DNA from: Stutzerimonas stutzeri
Lineage (GTDB): Bacteria > Pseudomonadota > Gammaproteobacteria > Pseudomonadales > Pseudomonadaceae
Assembly (NCBI GenBank): GCA_002345575.1
Contig: DDVX01000018.1
Location: 1-64,000, forward strand
Reading direction: 5' to 3'
DNA: 64,000 bases
Made by a program: the position numbers and the translations under genes. The notes below the pieces were generated by a model that saw only the letters and a list, made by a program, of their open reading frames with translations, ran no database searches and was not told the DNA's origin. Positions 41,041 through 50,047 of the stretch are shown piece by piece. Position 1 is the first letter of the stretch; the number at the start of each line of letters is the position of its first letter.

Positions 41041-43978
41041 CCTCAGCCAGCTGATCCTGATCAGCGTTGCCTACCTGCTGCTGCTGTTCGGGGTGGCGTG
41101 GGTCAGCGAACGCGGGTTGATTCCGCGCTGGATCATTCGCCATCCGCTGACCTACACCCTGTCGTTGGGCGTCTATGCCAGTGCCTGGGCCTTCTACGGC
41201 ACCGTCGGTCTGGCCTATCAGTACGGCTACGGTTTTCTCGCCACCTACCTTGGGGTTTGCGGTGCCTTTCTGCTCGCGCCGGTGCTGCTCTATCCGATCC
41301 TGCGTGTCACCCGCACTTATCAGCTGGCATCCCTGGCCGACCTGTTCGCCTTTCGCTTTCGCAGCACCTGGGCCGGTGCGCTGACGACTATCGTCATGCT
41401 GGTCGGCATGCTGCCGCTGCTGGCTTTGCAGATTCAGGCAGTGGCCGATGCAATCGGCATTCTCACCCTGGAACCCCTGCAGGAACGAGTGGCACTGGGT
41501 TACTGCGTGATGATCATGCTCTTCACCATTCTCTTCGGCGCCCGGCATATCGCCACCCGCGAGAAGCATGAGGGGTTGGTCTTCGCGATTGCCTTCGAAT
41601 CGCTGGTCAAGCTGCTGACTTTTGGCGCCATCGGCCTGTATGCCCTCTTTGTGGTATTCGGCGGTCCACACCAGCTGGAAATCTGGCTGCTGCAGAACCA
41701 GTCCGCGCTCCAGGCGCTGCACACGCCGCTGCAGGAAGGGCCGTGGCGCACGCTGTTGCTGGTGTTCTTCGCCTCAGCCATCGTCATGCCGCACATGTAC
41801 CACATGACCTTCACCGAGAATCTCAACCCGCGCGCGCTGGTCAGCGCAAGCTGGGGGTTACCGCTGTACCTGCTGCTGATGAGCCTGGCTGTGCCACTGA
41901 TTCTCTGGGCCGGGCTCAAGCTTGGCGTGAGCACCAACCCCGAGTATTTCACCCTGGGCCTGGGCATCACAGCGCAAAGCGAAGCCCTAACGTTGCTGGC
42001 GTTCGTCGGTGGCCTGTCAGCGTCCAGCGGGCTGATCATCGTCTGCACCCTGGCCCTATCGGGCATGGCGCTCAACCATCTGGTGCTGCCGCTTTATCAG
42101 CCGCCCACCGAGGGCAACATCTACCGCTGGCTGAAATGGACCCGCCGCAGCCTGATCCTGACCATCATCATGGCCGGCTACGGCTTTTACCTGATGCTGG
42201 GCGCCGAGCAGGACCTGTCCAATCTCGGCATCGTTGCCTTTGTCGCCACCTTGCAATTCCTGCCAGGCGTACTGTCGGTTCTTTATTGGCCTACCGCCAA
42301 TCGCCGTGGCTACATTGTCGGCCTGCTTGCCGGGATCAGCGTCTGGGTGGTCACTATGCTGTTACCACTGGTAGGCAACCTGAACGGCTTTTATATACCA
42401 CTGCTCAACCTCGTCTATGTCCTCGACGACACCAGCTGGCACCTGGCGGCAATCGCCTCGTTGGCGGTCAACGTCCTCGCCTTCTCGCTGTTCTCGTTGT
42501 TTACCGAAACCAGCCCTGAGGAACAGAGCGCTGCCGAAGCTTGTGCGGTGGAAAACATCCGCCGCCCGCAACGCCGGGAGCTGACGGCCAACTCGCCGCA
42601 GGAATTCGCCGTGCAGTTAGCCAAACCGCTGGGCGGCAAAACCGCACAACGTGAAGTTGAGCAGGCGCTGCGCGACCTGCAGCTGCCCTTCGACGAACAC
42701 CGCCCTTATGCCCTGCGCCGCCTGCGCGACCGCATCGAGGCGAACCTCTCAGGCCTGATGGGTCCGAGCGTGGCGCAGGATATCGTCGAGAACTTCCTGC
42801 CCTACAAAGACGGCGCCGAGGGTTACGTCACAGAAGATATCCACTTCATCGAGAATCGTCTTGAGGAGTATCACTCGCGCCTGACCGGCCTCGCGGCAGA
42901 GCTCGATGCTCTGCGTCGCTATCACCGGCAGACGCTGCAGGACCTGCCCATGGGGGTCTGCTCGTTGGCCAAGGATCAGGAAGTGCTGATGTGGAACCGT
43001 GCGCTGGAAGAGCTCACTGAAATCCCGGCGCTGCAGGTGGTCGGCTCGCGTCTGAGCACCATCAGTGAACCCTGGCGAAGCATGCTGACCGACTTCATTG
43101 GCCAGCCAGATGAACACCTGCACAAGCAGCGCCTTTCTCTAGACGGTGACCCCCGCTGGCTAAACCTGCACAAGGCCGCTATCGACGAGCCGCTGGCACC
43201 GGGTAACAGCGGATTGGTCCTGCTGATTGAAGATCTGACCGAAACCCAGGTGCTGGAAGACCGGCTAGTGCATTCCGAACGTCTGGCCAGCATCGGCCGT
43301 CTCGCCGCTGGCGTCGCCCACGAGATCGGCAACCCCATCACCGGTATCGCCTGCCTGGCACAGAACCTGCGCGAAGAGCGCGAAGAAGATGGCGAGATCA
43401 CCGAAATCAGCAGCCAGATCATCGAGCAGACTAAGCGCGTATCAGCCATCGTCCAATCGCTGATGAGTTTCGCCCACGCTGGCGGACGCCAGCACAACCT
43501 GTATCCGGTGTCCCTCGCTGCGATCACCCGGGACGCCATCGGCCTACTGTCACTCAACCGCGACGCCACCGAAGTGCAGTACTTCAACCTATGCGACCCC
43601 AAGCATCTAGCCGAAGGCGACCCCCAGCGCCTCGGCCAAGTGCTGATCAACCTGCTTTCCAACGCCCGCGACGCATCCGAACCGGGCGGTACCATCCGCA
43701 TCCACAGCGAAGTATCCGAGCAGACCGTTTATCTGCTCATCGAGGACGAAGGCAGCGGTATTCCCAAACTTGTTCAGGACCGGTTGTTCGAGCCGTTCTA
43801 CACCACCAAAGACCCCGGCGAAGGGACTGGTCTGGGCCTTGCGCTGGTCTATTCGATCGTGGAAGAGCATTATGGACAGATCAATATTGACAGCCCAACT
43901 GATCTTGAAACCCAACGCGGCACCCGTTTCCGGATCACTTTGCCCAGGTTTACCGAAGCAACAGAGGCTGTAAGTTGA
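41024..43978 (+). CDS. cbrA: Transporter-like sensor histidine kinase CbrA
   Basis: This protein of 984 residues has an SSS-type sodium:solute symporter domain with about thirteen helices (about 6-495), then a STAC linker region (about 520-610) and a PAS domain (about 635-740). HisKA carries His766 in AAGVAHEIGNPITG. The HATPase has NLLSNARDAS, DEGSGIP and GTGLGLALV near the C-terminus. It senses carbon/nitrogen state, possibly through histidine transport, and phosphorylates CbrB. Translation appears coupled to cbrX. A dispersed repeat separates it from cbrB. Confidence 0.96.
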   Translation: MQTSFSLSQLILISVAYLLLLFGVAWVSERGLIPRWIIRHPLTYTLSLGVYASAWAFYGTVGLAYQYGYGFLATYLGVCGAFLLAPVLLYPILRVTRTYQLASLADLFAFRFRSTWAGALTTIVMLVGMLPLLALQIQAVADAIGILTLEPLQERVALGYCVMIMLFTILFGARHIATREKHEGLVFAIAFESLVKLLTFGAIGLYALFVVFGGPHQLEIWLLQNQSALQALHTPLQEGPWRTLLLVFFASAIVMPHMYHMTFTENLNPRALVSASWGLPLYLLLMSLAVPLILWAGLKLGVSTNPEYFTLGLGITAQSEALTLLAFVGGLSASSGLIIVCTLALSGMALNHLVLPLYQPPTEGNIYRWLKWTRRSLILTIIMAGYGFYLMLGAEQDLSNLGIVAFVATLQFLPGVLSVLYWPTANRRGYIVGLLAGISVWVVTMLLPLVGNLNGFYIPLLNLVYVLDDTSWHLAAIASLAVNVLAFSLFSLFTETSPEEQSAAEACAVENIRRPQRRELTANSPQEFAVQLAKPLGGKTAQREVEQALRDLQLPFDEHRPYALRRLRDRIEANLSGLMGPSVAQDIVENFLPYKDGAEGYVTEDIHFIENRLEEYHSRLTGLAAELDALRRYHRQTLQDLPMGVCSLAKDQEVLMWNRALEELTEIPALQVVGSRLSTISEPWRSMLTDFIGQPDEHLHKQRLSLDGDPRWLNLHKAAIDEPLAPGNSGLVLLIEDLTETQVLEDRLVHSERLASIGRLAAGVAHEIGNPITGIACLAQNLREEREEDGEITEISSQIIEQTKRVSAIVQSLMSFAHAGGRQHNLYPVSLAAITRDAIGLLSLNRDATEVQYFNLCDPKHLAEGDPQRLGQVLINLLSNARDASEPGGTIRIHSEVSEQTVYLLIEDEGSGIPKLVQDRLFEPFYTTKDPGEGTGLGLALVYSIVEEHYGQINIDSPTDLETQRGTRFRITLPRFTEATEAVS

Positions 43979-44043
43979 AGAGGCGATCACAGAAATCTGC
44001 CCATAGCAGGCCGTCGTATAACGACGGGCCATAGCAGGCTTTT

Positions 44044-44161
44044 GAAAAACGTAGCCGAGGCAGGTAGGTCGAGGCAAAACAGCCGAAGAAGCGAAGTTTA
44101 CGTGGTGTAAATGAGCATTCTGAAGCTGTTTAACGACGTATTGCCCAGCAGGTAGTTTTTC
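44044..44161. repeat. Dispersed inverted-repeat-bounded element between cbrA and cbrB
   Basis: GAAAAAC (44044-44050) and GTTTTTC (44155-44161) bound a 118-bp non-coding element with internal complementary segments (AAACAGC near 44077 against GCTGTTT near 44125). The minus-strand sequence, opening GAAAAACTACCTGCTG, resembles a repeat I recall from many Pseudomonas intergenic regions. It has no transposase and looks like a MITE-like or structural RNA repeat. Confidence 0.6.
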
Positions 44162-44202
44162 GAGGGCCTGCAAGCCGCCTCCAGACCGTCGAGAGAGTAC
44201 TG

Positions 44203-45621
44203 ATGTCACATATTCTGATCGTCGAAGACGAAACCATCATCCGTTCCGCCTTGCGCCGGTTGCTCGAACGCAACCAATACGAAGTGAGCGAAGCAGGGTC
44301 CGTACAGGAAGCCCAAGAGCGCTATGACATACGTGGCTTCGACCTCATCATTAGCGACCTGCGCCTGCCCGGTGCACCCGGCACCGAGCTGATCAAGCTC
44401 GCCGGAGGCGTACCAGTGCTGATCATGACCAGCTACGCCAGCCTCCGCTCTGCTGTCGACTCAATGAAAATGGGCGCCGTCGATTACATCGCCAAGCCCT
44501 TTGACCACGATGAAATGCTGCAAACCGCTGCGCGCATTCTTGGCGATCGCGAGCAGGCTCGCAGCACTCCGCAAGCACAGAACAGCAGTGCACAGCCCGC
44601 GGCCGGGCAAAATGCCAACAGCGAAATCGGCATTATCGGCCACTGCGCACCGATGCAAGACCTGTTCATCAAGATCCGCAAGGTCGCCCCTACCGACTCC
44701 AACGTACTGATCCAGGGTGAATCCGGAACCGGCAAGGAACTGGTTGCCCGCGCCCTGCACAACCTGTCGCAACGCGCCAAAGCTCCGATGATCTCCGTCA
44801 ACTGCGCGGCGATTCCAGAAACACTGATCGAGTCCGAACTCTTCGGCCACGAGAAAGGTGCCTTTACCGGCGCCAATGCCGGGCGCGCCGGCCTAGTTGA
44901 AGCCGCCGATGGCGGCACGCTGTTTCTCGACGAGATCGGCGAATTGCCTCTGGAAGCCCAGGCACGGTTGCTGCGGGTACTGCAGGAAGGTGAGATCCGT
45001 CGCGTCGGCTCGACCCAGTCGCAAAAGGTCAATGTACGTCTCGTGGCTGCGACGCACCGCGACCTGAAAAACCTGGCCAAGCTCGGCGAGTTCCGAGAAG
45101 ACCTCTATTACCGCCTGCACGTCATTGCTCTCAAGCTGCCCCCGCTACGTGAACGTGGCAGCGATATCCTAGAGATCGCCAAGGCGTTCCTCGCTCGCCA
45201 GAGCTCACGCATGGGCGGAGTTGAGATGCACTTCTCACACGAAGCCGAGCAAGCCATCCGTCACTATTCCTGGCCTGGCAACGTGCGCGAGCTGGAAAAC
45301 GCCATCGAACGGGCCGCCATTCTCAGTGAGAGCCCGGAAATCAGCGCCGAGCTACTGGGTATCGATATCGAGCTCGATGGCCTTGACGACGATTACGATG
45401 AACACTGCGTCTCACTAGGCGGCGGCACCAGCGCCTCCAGCAATGAGCCGACTGAGGACCTGTCGCTCGAGGACTACTTCCAGCACTTCGTGCTCGAACA
45501 TCAGGACCACATGACTGAAACCGAGCTGGCGCGCAAACTCGGTATTAGTCGCAAGTGCCTGTGGGAGCGACGCCAGCGGCTGGGCATCCCACGGCGAAAA
45601 TCCAGCACAGCGGCGGGGTAG
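44203..45621 (+). CDS. cbrB: NtrC-family response regulator CbrB
   Basis: This protein of 472 residues has a receiver domain (D52 in LIISDLRLPG; KPF lysine at 98). The AAA+ sigma-54 activation domain has Walker A GESGTGKE (172-179), the sigma-54 loop GAFTGA (219-224), Walker B GGTLFLDEIGEL, and R-finger region near 290. A Fis-type helix-turn-helix lies at the C-terminus (TETELARKLGISRKCLWERRQRLGIPR). It activates sigma-54 promoters including crcZ just downstream. A GAGAGAGTACTG precedes the ATG. Confidence 0.97.
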   Translation: MSHILIVEDETIIRSALRRLLERNQYEVSEAGSVQEAQERYDIRGFDLIISDLRLPGAPGTELIKLAGGVPVLIMTSYASLRSAVDSMKMGAVDYIAKPFDHDEMLQTAARILGDREQARSTPQAQNSSAQPAAGQNANSEIGIIGHCAPMQDLFIKIRKVAPTDSNVLIQGESGTGKELVARALHNLSQRAKAPMISVNCAAIPETLIESELFGHEKGAFTGANAGRAGLVEAADGGTLFLDEIGELPLEAQARLLRVLQEGEIRRVGSTQSQKVNVRLVAATHRDLKNLAKLGEFREDLYYRLHVIALKLPPLRERGSDILEIAKAFLARQSSRMGGVEMHFSHEAEQAIRHYSWPGNVRELENAIERAAILSESPEISAELLGIDIELDGLDDDYDEHCVSLGGGTSASSNEPTEDLSLEDYFQHFVLEHQDHMTETELARKLGISRKCLWERRQRLGIPRRKSSTAAG

Positions 45622-45623
45622 CG

Positions 45624-45649
45624 TGTTACCAACCACCCCTCGCGTAACA
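45624..45649 (+). promoter_or_regulatory. Probable CbrB-binding site upstream of crcZ
   Basis: TGTTAC and GTAACA form a perfect inverted pair separated by 14 bp, starting 3 bp after the cbrB stop. A further GTAAC half-site lies near 45667. The position, about 100-150 bp upstream of a sigma-54 promoter, suits an NtrC-type enhancer. Confidence 0.65.
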
Positions 45650-45746
45650 ACGAACCGGGTTTATCGGTAACGAAACCCAGCCTAACGATTCCACGCACCA
45701 GCCAACAAACAGTATAAGCCTTTGATTTATAAGCACTTTTGAAAGC

Positions 45747-45762
45747 TGGCACGGCAACTGCT
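45747..45762 (+). promoter_or_regulatory. Sigma-54 promoter of crcZ
   Basis: TGGCAC (45747-45752) and CTGCT (45758-45762) give the GG and GC doublets with exactly 10 bp between them, the -24/-12 geometry of RpoN promoters. The start of transcription is expected near 45773. Confidence 0.8.
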
Positions 45763-45772
45763 TTATATCTGG

Positions 45773-46145
45773 CACAACAACAATAACAAGCAGACCCACA
45801 ATAAGAATAAAACGTACCGGCTCCAGCAAAACAACGATAAGAAGGCGGAGGCGTAGCTAACTGATTCTTTTGGAGAGGACTTGCCACATGGGGCTCAACC
45901 CCACTACCAGGCCGAGAACAACAAGAACTGCTTGAAGCAGTACCTGTACTGGTTGGATCAAAAGATCAATGGCAAATCAGCGACCAAAGCAATCCGTTTG
46001 CTCTTAGCTCCCAACGTAGGAGCGATTCCCTAAAGCGATGGCCAAAGGGAACGGGCGATCAAACAAAAACAACACGCCTGAAATACCAATAACAACAAAG
46101 CACGCAACATCTTTAAAAGGGAGCTTCGGCTCCCTTTGTGCTTTG
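45773..46145 (+). ncRNA. crcZ: CrcZ small RNA
   Basis: The gap between cbrB and pcnB encodes the catabolite-repression RNA CrcZ. At least five CA-rich motifs of the AAYAAYAA type occur, for example near 45775-45790, 45827-45840, 45918-45928, 46063-46075 and 46088-46099. These bind Hfq and so relieve Hfq/Crc repression of catabolic mRNAs. A sigma-54 promoter precedes it. It ends at a hairpin pairing AAAGGGAGC (46116-46124) with GCTCCCTTT (46129-46137) over a TTCG loop. The estimated length of about 370 nt is slightly shorter than the P. aeruginosa RNA. Confidence 0.88.
46116..46137 (+). terminator. CrcZ intrinsic terminator
   Basis: This is a nine-base-pair stem with a stable TTCG tetraloop; the T-run is part of the right arm and continues TTTGTGCTTTG. 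Confidence 0.85.
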
Positions 46146-46182
46146 CGATCCCGGTCGAGTTTTGACACCTCCCGACGCTTCG

Positions 46183-46211
46183 TTCACCATCCCCGATTCC
46201 GGTGCTAGAAT
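46183..46211 (+). promoter_or_regulatory. Candidate pcnB promoter
   Basis: TTCACC (46183-46188) and TAGAAT (46206-46211) are spaced 17 bp apart, 58 bp before the pcnB ATG. The match to the sigma-70 consensus is moderate. Confidence 0.35.
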
Positions 46212-46268
46212 TCACGCAAGTTCGTGCAATTTCTACGTCACCCGCCCTTTCGCCACACAGTGCCTCCC

Positions 46269-47672
46269 ATGCTGAAAAAGCTGTTCCAGTCTTTTCGTTC
46301 TCCCCTGCGCCGCTTTCCGCGCCCTCGACACACACCCGAAATTTTGTCCGGCAGACAACATTCGCTGCACAGCGAGGACATCAACCGTCACGCCGTCAGC
46401 GTAGTCGAGCGGCTCCAGCAGGCCGGGTATCAGGCTTACGTGGTGGGCGGCTGCGTGCGCGATCTGCTGTTGCAACTGTCCCCCAAGGACTATGACGTGG
46501 CCACCAGCGCCACCCCCGAGCAGGTTCGCGCTGAGTTTCGCAATGCACGCATCATCGGACGCCGTTTCAAGTTGGTTCATGTGCACTACGGTCGCGAAAT
46601 CATTGAGGTCGCCACCTTTCGCGCCAATCACCCCGACGCCGATGATGAGGAAGATGCCAGCCATCTGGCCTCACGCAACGAAAGCGGTCGTATCCTGCGC
46701 GACAACATTTACGGGACACTGGAAGACGATGCCCAGCGTCGCGATTTCACCATTAACGCGCTGTATTACGACCCAACCAGCGAACATATTCTCGACCACA
46801 CCCGTGGTGTCCACGATATCCGCAACCGTTTGATCCGCCTGATCGGTGACCCGGAACAGCGCTACCTGGAAGACCCAGTACGCATGCTGCGGGCCGTGCG
46901 TTTCGCCGCCAAGCTGGATTTCGAGATAGAGAAGCACAGTGCCGAGCCCATCGCCGACCTGGCCTATCTGCTCCGTGACGTGCCCTCGGCGCGGCTGTTC
47001 GATGAAATTCTCAAGCTATTCCTGGGTGGCAGGGCTCTGCGTACCTTCGAACTGCTGTTGCAATATGATCTTTTCGCCCCGCTGTTCCCGGCGAGCGCCG
47101 AAGCGCTTGAAGACAACCCGGAATATGCCGGCACGCTGATTCGTAATGCCCTCGCCAATACCGACCAGCGTATCGCCCAGAGCAAGCCAGTCACCCCTGC
47201 GTTCCTGTTTGCCGCACTGCTCTGGCCAGCCTTACCGGCACGTGTGCAGGAAGCGCAGGATCGCGGCCTGCCTCCGATCCCGGCGATGCAGGAAGCCGCA
47301 CACGAACTAGTCTGGGAGCAGTGCCAGCGCACCGCCATTCCCAAGCGTTTCACCTTGCCAATGCGCGAAATCTGGGACATGCAGGAACGCCTGCCACGTC
47401 GCCAGGGACGCCGCGCCGATCAGCTGCTAGACAACCCACGCTTCCGCGCCGGCTATGACTTTCTGCTGCTGCGCGAGAGCGCCGGCGAGCAGACCAATGG
47501 CCTGGGCGAATGGTGGACCGAGTACCAGGAAGTCAACGACAGCGAGCGCCGCAACATGATTCGCGACCTCAACAAGCGGGACGAAGAGAGCGGCGCACCA
47601 CGCAAACGCCGACGCAGCGGCGGGCGCCGCAAACGCGGGCCGACCGAGGGTGCTCCGACAGCGAGCGAATGA
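46269..47672 (+). CDS. pcnB: Poly(A) polymerase I
   Basis: This protein of 467 residues belongs to the class II nucleotidyltransferase family. It has QAYVVGGCVRDLLL with the catalytic region, KDYDVATSATPEQV with the Asp pair, RRFKLVHVHYG, RRDFTINALYYD and RYLEDPVRMLRAVRFAAKLDF. The C-terminal tail is very basic (KRRRSGGRRKRGP) and likely binds RNA. The family start MLKKLFQSF sets ATG 46269, rather than the upstream Met. It adds 3' poly(A) tails that promote RNA decay. The stop overlaps folK (ATGA). Confidence 0.95.
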   Translation: MLKKLFQSFRSPLRRFPRPRHTPEILSGRQHSLHSEDINRHAVSVVERLQQAGYQAYVVGGCVRDLLLQLSPKDYDVATSATPEQVRAEFRNARIIGRRFKLVHVHYGREIIEVATFRANHPDADDEEDASHLASRNESGRILRDNIYGTLEDDAQRRDFTINALYYDPTSEHILDHTRGVHDIRNRLIRLIGDPEQRYLEDPVRMLRAVRFAAKLDFEIEKHSAEPIADLAYLLRDVPSARLFDEILKLFLGGRALRTFELLLQYDLFAPLFPASAEALEDNPEYAGTLIRNALANTDQRIAQSKPVTPAFLFAALLWPALPARVQEAQDRGLPPIPAMQEAAHELVWEQCQRTAIPKRFTLPMREIWDMQERLPRRQGRRADQLLDNPRFRAGYDFLLLRESAGEQTNGLGEWWTEYQEVNDSERRNMIRDLNKRDEESGAPRKRRRSGGRRKRGPTEGAPTASE

Positions 47673-48166
47673 TGGAGCGCGTCTATATAGGTCTTGGCAG
47701 CAACCTTGCCGAGCCGCAGCAGCAGTTGCGCGGCGCGCTCATGGCGCTCGATGCCCTCCCCGACAGCCGTCTCGTTGCCGTTTCTTCTCTGTACGCCAGT
47801 GATCCGCTCGGCCCTGCTGATCAACCTCGCTATAACAATGCCGTCGCGGCGCTGGATACCAGCCTATCGCCTCTGCAAATGCTCGACGCGCTGCAAGCCA
47901 TCGAGCAGGCACAGGGCCGCGAGCGCAAAGCCGAACGCTGGGGACCGCGCACGCTGGATCTGGATATCCTGTTGTTTGGCGAACGCCTACTCGACGAGCC
48001 CAGGCTGACCATCCCGCATTATCACCTGCATGCCAGAGCCTTCGTACTCTACCCACTGGCCGAAATTGCCCCGGCAGAGCTGCAGCTGCCCGACGGTCGT
48101 AAGCTTGCCGCGCTGCTGGCGGCCTGCCCCTTCGAGGGAATAGAGCGGCTGGATGCCATCAGGTAA
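47672..48166 (+). CDS. folK: 6-hydroxymethyl-7,8-dihydropterin pyrophosphokinase
   Basis: This protein of 164 residues transfers pyrophosphate from ATP to hydroxymethyldihydropterin in folate synthesis. It shows VYIGLGSNLAEP, PRYNNAVAALDT, the magnesium-binding GPRTLDLDILLFG, and the IPHYHLHARAFVLYPLAEIAP signature. Two adjacent ATG codons (47669 and 47672) both fit; the second gives MERVYIGL. The gene overlaps the end of pcnB and precedes panB. Confidence 0.95.
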   Translation: MERVYIGLGSNLAEPQQQLRGALMALDALPDSRLVAVSSLYASDPLGPADQPRYNNAVAALDTSLSPLQMLDALQAIEQAQGRERKAERWGPRTLDLDILLFGERLLDEPRLTIPHYHLHARAFVLYPLAEIAPAELQLPDGRKLAALLAACPFEGIERLDAIR

Positions 48167-48297
48167 CAGGCGTAACGCCTGCGGTAACACTCACATTGAC
48201 TTGGCCCGCCGCCATCGAGACTATAAGCGCCCTCTGCCGGCAACTGATCATTTGACGCAGCAAAGCGGCTCGCGCAAAACCTAGGAGGACGGCATTC

Positions 48298-49098
48298 ATG
48301 GCCGACGTAACCCTTACCACCCTGCAAGGGCTCAAACAGAAAGGCGAAAAGATCGTCATGCTCACCTGCTATGACGCCACCTTCGCCAAGACCGCCAGTG
48401 AGGCTGGGGTCGAGATGCTGCTGATCGGCGATTCCCTGGGTATGGTCCTGCAAGGGCATGACAGCACACTGCCTGTCTCTGTCGAGGAAATGGCGTACCA
48501 CACCGCATGCGTGAAGCGCGGCAACCGTGGCGCCATGATCGTCGCCGACTTGCCGTTCATGGCCAACGCCACCACCGAGCAGACGCTGAATAACTCAGCA
48601 GCGCTGATGAAAGCCGGTGCGCACATGATCAAGGTTGAAGGCACAGCCTGGCTGGCTGAATCCATCCGCTTGCTAGCCGAGCGCGGGATTCCCGTCTGCG
48701 CCCACATGGGGCTCACACCACAGGCTGTAAATATCTTCGGCGGTTACAAGGTCCAGGGTCGACAAGAGGCACAGGCGCAGCAGATGGTCGAAGACGCCAA
48801 GGCACTGGAAGCCGCTGGCGCAGCCCTGCTGCTGCTCGAATGCGTGCCCAGCGAACTGGCCGCACGCATCACTCGCGCCGTTTCGGTCCCGGTGATCGGC
48901 ATCGGCGCCGGCAGCGACACTGACGGTCAGGTATTGGTCCTGCATGACATGCTGGGCCTGTCGCTCAGCGGTCGCACGCCGAAGTTCGTGAAGAACTTCA
49001 TGGCCGAGCATGGCGACATCGCCAAGGCTATCGCCGCCTATGTCGCCGCCGTCAAGGCTGTGGAGTTCCCTGCTGCCGAACACGGATTCTCCGCATGA
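48298..49098 (+). CDS. panB: 3-methyl-2-oxobutanoate hydroxymethyltransferase
   Basis: This protein of 266 residues catalyses the first step of pantothenate synthesis, using methylene-tetrahydrofolate to make ketopantoate. Visible motifs are MLTCYDATFAK, LLIGDSLGMVLQG, HMIKVEGTAWL, PVCAHMGLTPQAVN, LLLLECVPSELA and VIGIGAGSDTDGQVLVLHDMLGL. An AGGAGG lies 7 nt before the ATG. Its stop overlaps the panC start (ATGA). Folate supply from folK just upstream gives the pair a logical neighbourhood. Confidence 0.97.
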   Translation: MADVTLTTLQGLKQKGEKIVMLTCYDATFAKTASEAGVEMLLIGDSLGMVLQGHDSTLPVSVEEMAYHTACVKRGNRGAMIVADLPFMANATTEQTLNNSAALMKAGAHMIKVEGTAWLAESIRLLAERGIPVCAHMGLTPQAVNIFGGYKVQGRQEAQAQQMVEDAKALEAAGAALLLLECVPSELAARITRAVSVPVIGIGAGSDTDGQVLVLHDMLGLSLSGRTPKFVKNFMAEHGDIAKAIAAYVAAVKAVEFPAAEHGFSA

Positions 49099-49958
49099 AC
49101 TTAGTCAGAACGGTTGCCGATCTGCGTGCTGCGATAAAGCGTGCACGCGGCGATGGCAAACGTATCGGTTTCGTGCCGACCATGGGCAACCTGCACGACG
49201 GCCACATCGCGCTGGTCCGCAAGGCAGGGCAGCGAGCCGATTTCGTCGTCGCCAGCATTTTCGTCAACCCGCTGCAGTTCGGCCCGAACGAAGACCTGGC
49301 CAGTTATCCGCGCACCCTTGCCGCCGATCAGGACAAGCTGTTCGAAGCCGGTTGCCACCTGCTGTTCGCGCCCAACGTGGAAGAAATGTACCCCAATGGC
49401 CAGGGCCTACAGACCATCGTCAGCGTCCCCGGCGTATCCGAAGGGCTCTGCGGCGGCAGCCGCCCAGGCCACTTCGATGGCGTCTCGACGGTCGTCAGCA
49501 AGCTGTTCAACATGGTGCAGCCGGATCTTGCGGTCTTCGGCGAAAAAGATTTCCAGCAACTGGCAGTGATCCGCACCATGGTGCGCGATCTGAATATGCC
49601 GGTGCAGATCATCGGCGAGCCCATCGTGCGTGCCACAGACGGTCTCGCACTGTCCTCGCGCAACGGCTACCTCAGCCCTGCAGAGCGCGAAAGCGCACCG
49701 GCGCTGTACCGCACGCTGAAGCAAATGGCCGAGGCGCTGCGCAACGGCGAACAGGACTACGCAGCGCTGCTGCGCCAGGGCCGCGAAGCGCTGGAGGCCG
49801 CCGGCATGCGTCCCGACTACCTGGAAATCCGCAGCGCCAGCGACCTGCAACCGGCCGCCTCCGAGACCCGCGAGCGGGTCATCCTGGCCGCCGCGTTCCT
49901 TGGCAAGACCCGCCTGATCGACAACCTGCTAGTCGATACCGGCCCGTCCCACTCGTAA
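49095..49958 (+). CDS. panC: Pantothenate synthetase
   Basis: This protein of 287 residues joins pantoate and beta-alanine with ATP. It has the HIGH-type nucleotide motif MGNLHDGHIALV, SIFVNPLQFGPNED, LCGGSRPGHFDGVSTVV, PDLAVFGEKDFQQL and the LSSRNGYLSPAER loop. It overlaps panB by four bases. PanD follows after 89 bp with its own ribosome site. Confidence 0.97.
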   Translation: MNLVRTVADLRAAIKRARGDGKRIGFVPTMGNLHDGHIALVRKAGQRADFVVASIFVNPLQFGPNEDLASYPRTLAADQDKLFEAGCHLLFAPNVEEMYPNGQGLQTIVSVPGVSEGLCGGSRPGHFDGVSTVVSKLFNMVQPDLAVFGEKDFQQLAVIRTMVRDLNMPVQIIGEPIVRATDGLALSSRNGYLSPAERESAPALYRTLKQMAEALRNGEQDYAALLRQGREALEAAGMRPDYLEIRSASDLQPAASETRERVILAAAFLGKTRLIDNLLVDTGPSHS

Positions 49959-50047
49959 ACCACTGATATCCCGCAAGCCCTTGGCCTTGAACGCGCCAAG
50001 GGGTTCGGGCACACTCTGCGCCGCTTGCGCACCCGGAGGACCCCGTC

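Noticed and set aside
45501..45887. A minus-strand 128-residue frame at the cbrB end and crcZ start
   Set aside because: It spans the cbrB end, the activator site and the sigma-54 promoter; its Cys/Tyr-rich stretch is the reverse of the CA-rich CrcZ sequence.
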